This document shows, piece by piece, positions 63,631 through 64,000 of a stretch of 64,000 bases of DNA. Position numbers and translations under genes: made by a program. Below the pieces are notes generated by a model. The model made no database searches. It was not told the DNA's origin and worked only from the letters and a program-made list of their open reading frames with translations. Position 1 is the first letter of the stretch. Every line of letters begins with the position of its first letter. Location: the NCBI GenBank assembly GCA_947176235.1, contig CAMWPM010000001.1, positions 1-64,000 on the forward strand, written 5' to 3'. Source of the DNA: an uncultured Bacteroidales bacterium (GTDB taxonomy: Bacteria; Bacteroidota; Bacteroidia; Bacteroidales; Muribaculaceae).

Positions 63631-64000
63631 ATGATTAAAAGAATTCTTTCAATAGCCGGTCGTCCCGGTCTTTTCAAGCTCGTTAGTCAGGGTAAGAACA
63701 TGCTCATTGTTGAAGCACTTGCCACCGGAAAACGTACTCCGGCTTATACACACGACAAGGTTATTTCTCTTGCCGATGTAGCTATGTACACCACCGATGA
63801 AGAAGTTCCTCTCACCGACGTATTCGAGTCCATCAAAAAGCTCAACGACGGCAAACCCGTTGATGTTAAAGCTTTAGGTGGCGACGCCGAGATTCGTGCC
63901 TACTTCAAGGAAGTGCTTCCCAACTTCGACGACGATCGCGTCTACACCAACGACATCAAGAAAGTTTTCAACTGGTACAACGCCCTGATCGCCGCAGGTA
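63631..64000 (+). CDS. DUF5606 protein, cut by the window end
   Basis: The ATG at 63631 opens a frame that stays open to base 64000, giving 123 codons so far and no stop. It begins MIKRILSIAGRPGLFKLVSQ, then GKNMLIVEALATGKRTPAY and DVKALGGDAEIRAYFKEVLPNFDDDRVYTND, which is the DUF5606 pattern found throughout Bacteroidetes, usually about 140-190 aa. Function is unknown. The Lys/Asp-rich, evenly biased codon use supports a real gene. Confidence 0.88.
   Translation, partial: MIKRILSIAGRPGLFKLVSQGKNMLIVEALATGKRTPAYTHDKVISLADVAMYTTDEEVPLTDVFESIKKLNDGKPVDVKALGGDAEIRAYFKEVLPNFDDDRVYTNDIKKVFNWYNALIAAG

Overview
The window is chromosomal DNA of a member of Bacteroidota, order Bacteroidales; a Muribaculaceae-like gut lineage is my best guess, but the family level is inference. 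Evidence: promoter-like sequences of the Bacteroidales type (TTG/TTTG at -33, 19-22 bp spacing, TAnnTTTG at -7) precede many genes; there are no consistent Shine-Dalgarno sequences; and lineage-typical genes are present, including type III glutamine synthetase, serine palmitoyltransferase, a BT_3928-type DoxX protein, DUF1599, DUF4296, DUF5606 and a KDN (nonulosonate) cluster. I see no phage, insertion sequence, CRISPR array or rRNA. One tRNA (Pro, TGG) is present.

Layout. 1-4.4 kb: a small unknown protein, a secreted GH51 arabinofuranosidase and a DUF418 membrane protein. 4.4-8.9 kb: a structured leader, type III glutamine synthetase and a large PurF paralogue. 8.9-9.7 kb: non-coding. 9.7-15.2 kb: ComEC and YeiH-type membrane proteins, AroE, RlmH, NadC. 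15.2-19.1 kb: a leftward three-gene operon of polyferredoxin, Tat-type aldo/keto reductase-ferredoxin and SPFH protein, behind a palindromic divergent control region. 19.3-25.6 kb: DUF308, FabD, a trans-sulfuration-type PLP enzyme, PhoH, PurC, MenG and a macrodomain-like protein. 25.7-32.4 kb (leftward): TSCPD protein, APC antiporter, GNAT, DoxX/DUF1599, RsiV-like lipoprotein, MerR, M23 peptidase.

32.5-44.2 kb (rightward): AlaS, tRNA-Pro, AspS, NIF3-like protein, coiled-coil zinc ribbon, serine palmitoyltransferase, then a tight five-gene cluster: cytidylyltransferase, KDN-9-phosphate synthase type, KDN-9-phosphate phosphatase type, a degenerate SDR and a DUF115/GT42-like protein. The cluster reads as synthesis, activation and possibly transfer of a sialic-acid-like sugar. 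44.2-45.1 kb is AT-rich and non-coding, with repeated TTTACAA boxes in front of an HTH regulator, followed by PyrK-PyrD.

47.6-57.0 kb (leftward): an unknown protein, DUF4296 lipoprotein, LspA, TraR/DksA-like protein, IleS, and then a cell-wall trio of Ddl, a membrane-anchored MurF-type ligase and an alpha/beta hydrolase. 57.2-64.0 kb: aminotransferase, FtsX-type permease, MltG, AI-2E permease, MFS transporter and a DUF5606 gene cut by the window end.

The points most worth following are the KDN cluster with its candidate transferase, the hydrolase/membrane-MurF/Ddl trio, the folded leader with an internal terminator before glutamine synthetase, the polyferredoxin/AKR/SPFH operon, and the TTTACAA-box region.
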